Below, piece by piece: positions 5,877 through 8,296 of a stretch of 8,296 nt of DNA; position 1 is the stretch's first letter; each line of letters begins with the position of its first letter. The translations under genes were made by a program, and so were the position numbers. The notes beneath the pieces are model-generated. The model saw nothing but the letters and a program-made list of their open reading frames with translations. It was not told the DNA's origin and did no database searches. Source of the DNA: Bacillota bacterium (GTDB lineage Bacteria; Bacillota; Clostridia; Oscillospirales; Oscillospiraceae); contig JAKOSQ010000089.1 in NCBI GenBank assembly GCA_029777215.1, forward strand, positions 1 through 8,296, given 5' to 3'.

Positions 5877-6890
5877 ATGGCGACCGGCAAGAAGAATTAC
5901 CCGCCGCTCACTAAGGCGGCGGCGATCATCGTCGCAATGGGCAGCGCGCAGGCGGCTGAGGTCTACAAGCACCTCGCCGAAGACGAAGTTGAGCGCCTGA
6001 CCATCGAGGTTGCGCGTCTGAGTAAGATGAGTCCAGACGAGATGCAGGAGATCATTGACGACTTCTACGGTCTGTGCACCACGCAGAAGGTTATTCAGGA
6101 GGGCGGCGTCGTTTACGCCAAGAACGTTCTCGAAAAGGCGTTCGGCTCTCAGCAGGCGACCAACTACCTCGACCGCGTCTCCAAAGCGATGCAGACGCGT
6201 TCCTTTGAATATGTCCGCAAGGCAAACTACAAAAACGTCATGATGATGCTCCAGAACGAGCACCCGCAGACAATCGCCTTTGTTTTGTCCTACTGCTCCT
6301 CCGACCAGGCGGCGAGGATCATCGCGGAGCTGCCGAAAAAGCTTCAGCTCGACGTGGTCCGCCGGATCGCGACGCTCGAGAGCGTCTCGCCAGACATCGT
6401 CGGCATCGTCGAGGAGACGCTGGAAAAGCGCTTCACAAACGTCGTCACCGTCGACATGACCGAGATCGGCGGCGTCAACTACGTCGCGGACATCATGAAC
6501 CACATCGACCGCACCACTGAAAAATACGTCTTTGACGAACTCACCAAAACGGACCCGACCCTGTCGGACGATATCCGCAAGCTCATGTTCGTCTACGAAG
6601 ATATCCTCACGCTCGACGACGTCACCATCCAGACCGTGCTCCGTGTCGTCGATGCGCAGGACCTCGCCGTCGCCATCAAGGGCTCGAGCGAGGAGATCAA
6701 GGAGCTCTTGCTCAGCAACATTTCCTCCCGTGCGCGTGAAAATATTCTCTCCGATATCGAATATCTACGCAATGTCCGCATGAGCGACGTCGAGCGCGCG
6801 CAGCAGAAGATCGTTGAGACCATCCGCCAGCTCGAGGAGAGCGGCGAGATCGTCATCTCCAGAGGTGGGGAGGATGCGATCATTGAGTAA
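5877..6890 (+). CDS. fliG: Flagellar motor switch protein FliG
   Basis: FliG is the rotor protein that sits on FliF, contacts FliM and interacts with the MotA/MotB stator to generate torque. The 337-residue length is normal. The N-terminal domain (about 1-100) binds FliF. The middle domain carries the FliM-binding EHPQTIA motif (128-134), GG lies at 198-199, the hinge motif is MFVY (237-240; MFxF in many homologues), and the C-terminal torque helix is about 265-301. By alignment from memory with E. coli FliG, torque residues K264, R281, D289 and R297 correspond to K268, R285, D293 and R301 here, but D288 corresponds to S292. AAGGAGG at 5861-5867, inside the end of fliF, precedes the ATG by 9 bases, and only 4 bp separate the genes. 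The 3' end overlaps fliH by 17 bp. Confidence 0.97.
   Translation: MATGKKNYPPLTKAAAIIVAMGSAQAAEVYKHLAEDEVERLTIEVARLSKMSPDEMQEIIDDFYGLCTTQKVIQEGGVVYAKNVLEKAFGSQQATNYLDRVSKAMQTRSFEYVRKANYKNVMMMLQNEHPQTIAFVLSYCSSDQAARIIAELPKKLQLDVVRRIATLESVSPDIVGIVEETLEKRFTNVVTVDMTEIGGVNYVADIMNHIDRTTEKYVFDELTKTDPTLSDDIRKLMFVYEDILTLDDVTIQTVLRVVDAQDLAVAIKGSSEEIKELLLSNISSRARENILSDIEYLRNVRMSDVERAQQKIVETIRQLEESGEIVISRGGEDAIIE
6867..6873 (+). promoter_or_regulatory. Ribosome binding site region deciding the fliH start
   Basis: AGGTGGGGAGG (6863-6873) lies inside the end of fliG. Its AGGTGG half is 5 bases from the ATG at 6874, and its GGGGAGG half is 9 bases from an in-frame TTG at 6883. Either could be the fliH start, but upstream in-frame starts such as the ATG at 6814 are not favoured. 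Confidence 0.5.
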
Positions 6891-7710
6891 CGTTTACAAA
6901 AACCGCTTTTTTGTCACCGACAGCGAAAAGGTCCCGATCCCGGACGTCGCGTTCGAGGATAAAAAAACCGCCCTATCCCCGCGCGGCGAGGACGACCCGG
7001 AGTTTCCGCAGGAGCCGTCTGGGGAGACGGCCGAGCCGGAAGCGCCGGAGACGGACGCCCCGGAGGAGACGACAGCGGAGGAGAATGTCCCGTCCGAGCC
7101 CGCCGAGCCGCAGCTGTGGGTCCCCGAACACATCGAATCCGCGCAGACGCCCGCCGTCACCAAGGAGACGATCGGCGAATTTTACGCCGACGAGCTGCGC
7201 GAGCTTGCGGCCGAGGTGGCCCAGCAGGCTTATTACGACGCGCTCAACAAGAAAAAAGCCGAGCTCCGCGACTGCATCTCGGGCGTCCAGAGCCTCATGG
7301 ACGAGCTTGTACGCGCCCAGCAGCAATTTATTGAAGACTACACCAGAGAACTCAAATATATGGCGACCGATATCGCCGAAAAAATGATCTTCGAGCACAT
7401 CGCCGAGGATGATCTGACGCTCGAACGCCTCGTCATGCAGACCGTCTCGTCCGTCAAAAACGCCGACTGGCTCAATGTTGAAATCTCCGAGCGCCTTGTC
7501 ACCCTCGTCGACAAGATCAACGCCGAGCTCGGCAAGCCCGAATACAACGGTCGGGCGCGCGTCTTTCCCGTTGCGGGAACGGACGGCGTCTGCCGCGTCG
7601 TCACAAACGAGGGCGCGGTCGTGAGCTCCATCGAGGTGCAGGCGGACAATCTCCGCCGCGCTTTCCGCCAGCTCGACCAGCAGGACGCGGAACGCAGTGA
7701 ACAATACTAA
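6874..7710 (+). CDS. fliH: Flagellar assembly protein FliH (export ATPase regulator)
   Basis: FliH binds FliI in the cytoplasm, holds it in an inactive complex and brings it to the export gate and C-ring. Its C-terminal half resembles the peripheral stalk of rotary ATPases. From the ATG at 6874 it has 278 residues beginning MRSLSNVYKNRFFV, which fits the SLSN-x-IK type of Firmicute FliH start; a TTG at 6883 (MSNVYKN) is also possible. Residues 39-80 are an acidic Pro/Glu-rich linker with no basic residue. W82 and a long helical region follow (YADELRELAAEVAQQAYYDA, then YTRELKYMATDIAEKMIFEH). The C-terminal domain includes LNVEISERLVTLVDKINAEL. The sequence is poorly conserved, so the call rests on the C-terminal pattern plus the position between fliG and fliI. 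It overlaps fliG by 17 bp, suggesting translational coupling. Confidence 0.9.
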   Translation: MRSLSNVYKNRFFVTDSEKVPIPDVAFEDKKTALSPRGEDDPEFPQEPSGETAEPEAPETDAPEETTAEENVPSEPAEPQLWVPEHIESAQTPAVTKETIGEFYADELRELAAEVAQQAYYDALNKKKAELRDCISGVQSLMDELVRAQQQFIEDYTRELKYMATDIAEKMIFEHIAEDDLTLERLVMQTVSSVKNADWLNVEISERLVTLVDKINAELGKPEYNGRARVFPVAGTDGVCRVVTNEGAVVSSIEVQADNLRRAFRQLDQQDAERSEQY

Positions 7711-7715
7711 GGGAG
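7711..7715 (+). promoter_or_regulatory. Shine-Dalgarno supporting the GTG start of fliI
   Basis: GGGAG lies directly after the fliH stop and 7 bases upstream of the GTG at 7723. No in-frame ATG occurs before the conserved N-terminal part, which makes GTG the natural start. Confidence 0.8.
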
Positions 7716-7722
7716 TGAGCGC

Positions 7723-8296
7723 GTGCCGAGCATCCATGAATCTCTTGAGAGCTGTTACCGGGTGATCCAGCTGTCCGACCTGCGCACGCGCGAAGGCCGA
7801 ATCAACAAAATCATCGGCATGACGGTCGAGGCGACCGGCATGGAATGCAGCATCGGCGACATCTGCACGATCCACATCGACCGCGACGGCACAGACGTCA
7901 TCTCCGAAGTGGTCGGTATTGAAGAAAACAAGGTTTACCTCATGCCGTTCCAGAACGTGGACGGTATCGGTTATGGCTGCAGCGTGACGACCAACGGCGA
8001 AAAGCTGGAGGTCAGCGTCTGCGACGAAATGGTCGGCCGCGCGATCGATTCGCTCGGCAGACCGATAGACGGCGGCCCGCCGCTCCCGTACGGCGAAAAA
8101 ATCTCCATCAACGGCAACCCTGAAAACCCCATGGAGCGCCCTCCGATCACGGATGTGATCGAACTCGGGGTGCGCGCCATAGACGGCCTCATGACCATCG
8201 GCAAGGGCCAGCGTATGGGCATCTTCGCCGGCAGCGGCGTCGGCAAGTCGACGCTCATGGGCATGATTGCCCGCAATGTCCGCGCGGATGTAAACG
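7723..8296 (+). CDS. fliI: Flagellum-specific export ATPase FliI, 3' end beyond window
   Basis: FliI is the hexameric ATPase of the flagellar type III export apparatus, related to the F1-ATPase beta subunit. It works with FliH and FliJ on the cytoplasmic side of the gate. The frame opens with GTG (MPSIHESLESCYRVIQ) and stays open for 191 codons to the window edge, roughly the first 40-45% of a usual FliI. The N-terminal beta-barrel region shows GRINKIIGMTVEATGMECSI. The motif MVGRAIDSLGRPIDGG is typical, as is the stretch PPITDVIELGVRAIDGL. The Walker A loop AGSGVGKST lies at residues 169-177. The Walker B and C-terminal domains are outside the window. It follows fliH by 12 bp and is expected to be followed by fliJ. 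Confidence 0.96.
   Translation, partial: MPSIHESLESCYRVIQLSDLRTREGRINKIIGMTVEATGMECSIGDICTIHIDRDGTDVISEVVGIEENKVYLMPFQNVDGIGYGCSVTTNGEKLEVSVCDEMVGRAIDSLGRPIDGGPPLPYGEKISINGNPENPMERPPITDVIELGVRAIDGLMTIGKGQRMGIFAGSGVGKSTLMGMIARNVRADVN

Noticed and set aside
6911..7387. 158-codon + strand frame within fliH
   Set aside because: The product is almost entirely Arg, Ser, Pro and Thr, the typical out-of-frame reading of Glu/Pro/Ala codons in fliH.
6973..7875. 300-codon open frame on the - strand across fliH and the start of fliI
   Set aside because: It is a shadow frame of GC-rich coding DNA, rich in Arg, Asp and Leu, without a ribosome site or known similarity, antisense to two well-supported genes.

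Overview
The window is one stretch of a flagellar gene cluster, with all genes on the + strand. The order is fliD (5' end cut by the window edge), fliS, flgB, flgC, an AT-rich gap of about 570 bp, then fliE, fliF, fliG, fliH and fliI (3' end cut by the window edge). Clear Shine-Dalgarno sequences, Firmicute-style proteins (the FliD PLTDAQK block, FliG EHPQTIA, the flgB-flgC-fliE-fliF-fliG-fliH-fliI order) and GC-rich coding sequence suggest a motile, GC-rich Clostridia member, for example of the Oscillospiraceae type. The genus is inference; no rRNA or other taxonomic marker is present.

Region 1 (1-2344) holds the filament-assembly genes: the cap protein FliD and the flagellin chaperone FliS. 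Region 2 (2377-3226) holds the proximal rod genes flgB and flgC, closed by a strong intrinsic terminator (3243-3288). A near-consensus sigma-A-type promoter lies inside the fliS coding sequence (2214-2241), so flgBC can be read as a two-gene unit with its own promoter and terminator. Region 3 (about 3289-3798) is the only long stretch without an assigned gene. It is AT-rich (113 of 360 bases are G or C in 3361-3720), carries a second good promoter (3414-3442), and would give fliE an untranslated leader of about 350 nt with palindromes and a possible stem-loop. Region 4 (3799-8296) is the tightly packed basal-body and export series: FliE (rod/MS-ring junction), FliF (MS ring), FliG (rotor/switch), FliH (regulator of the export ATPase) and FliI (export ATPase).

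Together the genes specify successive parts of one machine: the MS ring and rotor, the export ATPase with its regulator, the first rod proteins, and the cap and chaperone used for the filament. No mobile element, CRISPR array, tRNA or rRNA was seen. The protein content is ordinary. The points worth following are regulatory: the promoter hidden in fliS, the terminator that splits flgC from fliE (usually contiguous in Firmicutes), and the unexplained AT-rich leader, which also contains an unusually long open frame.
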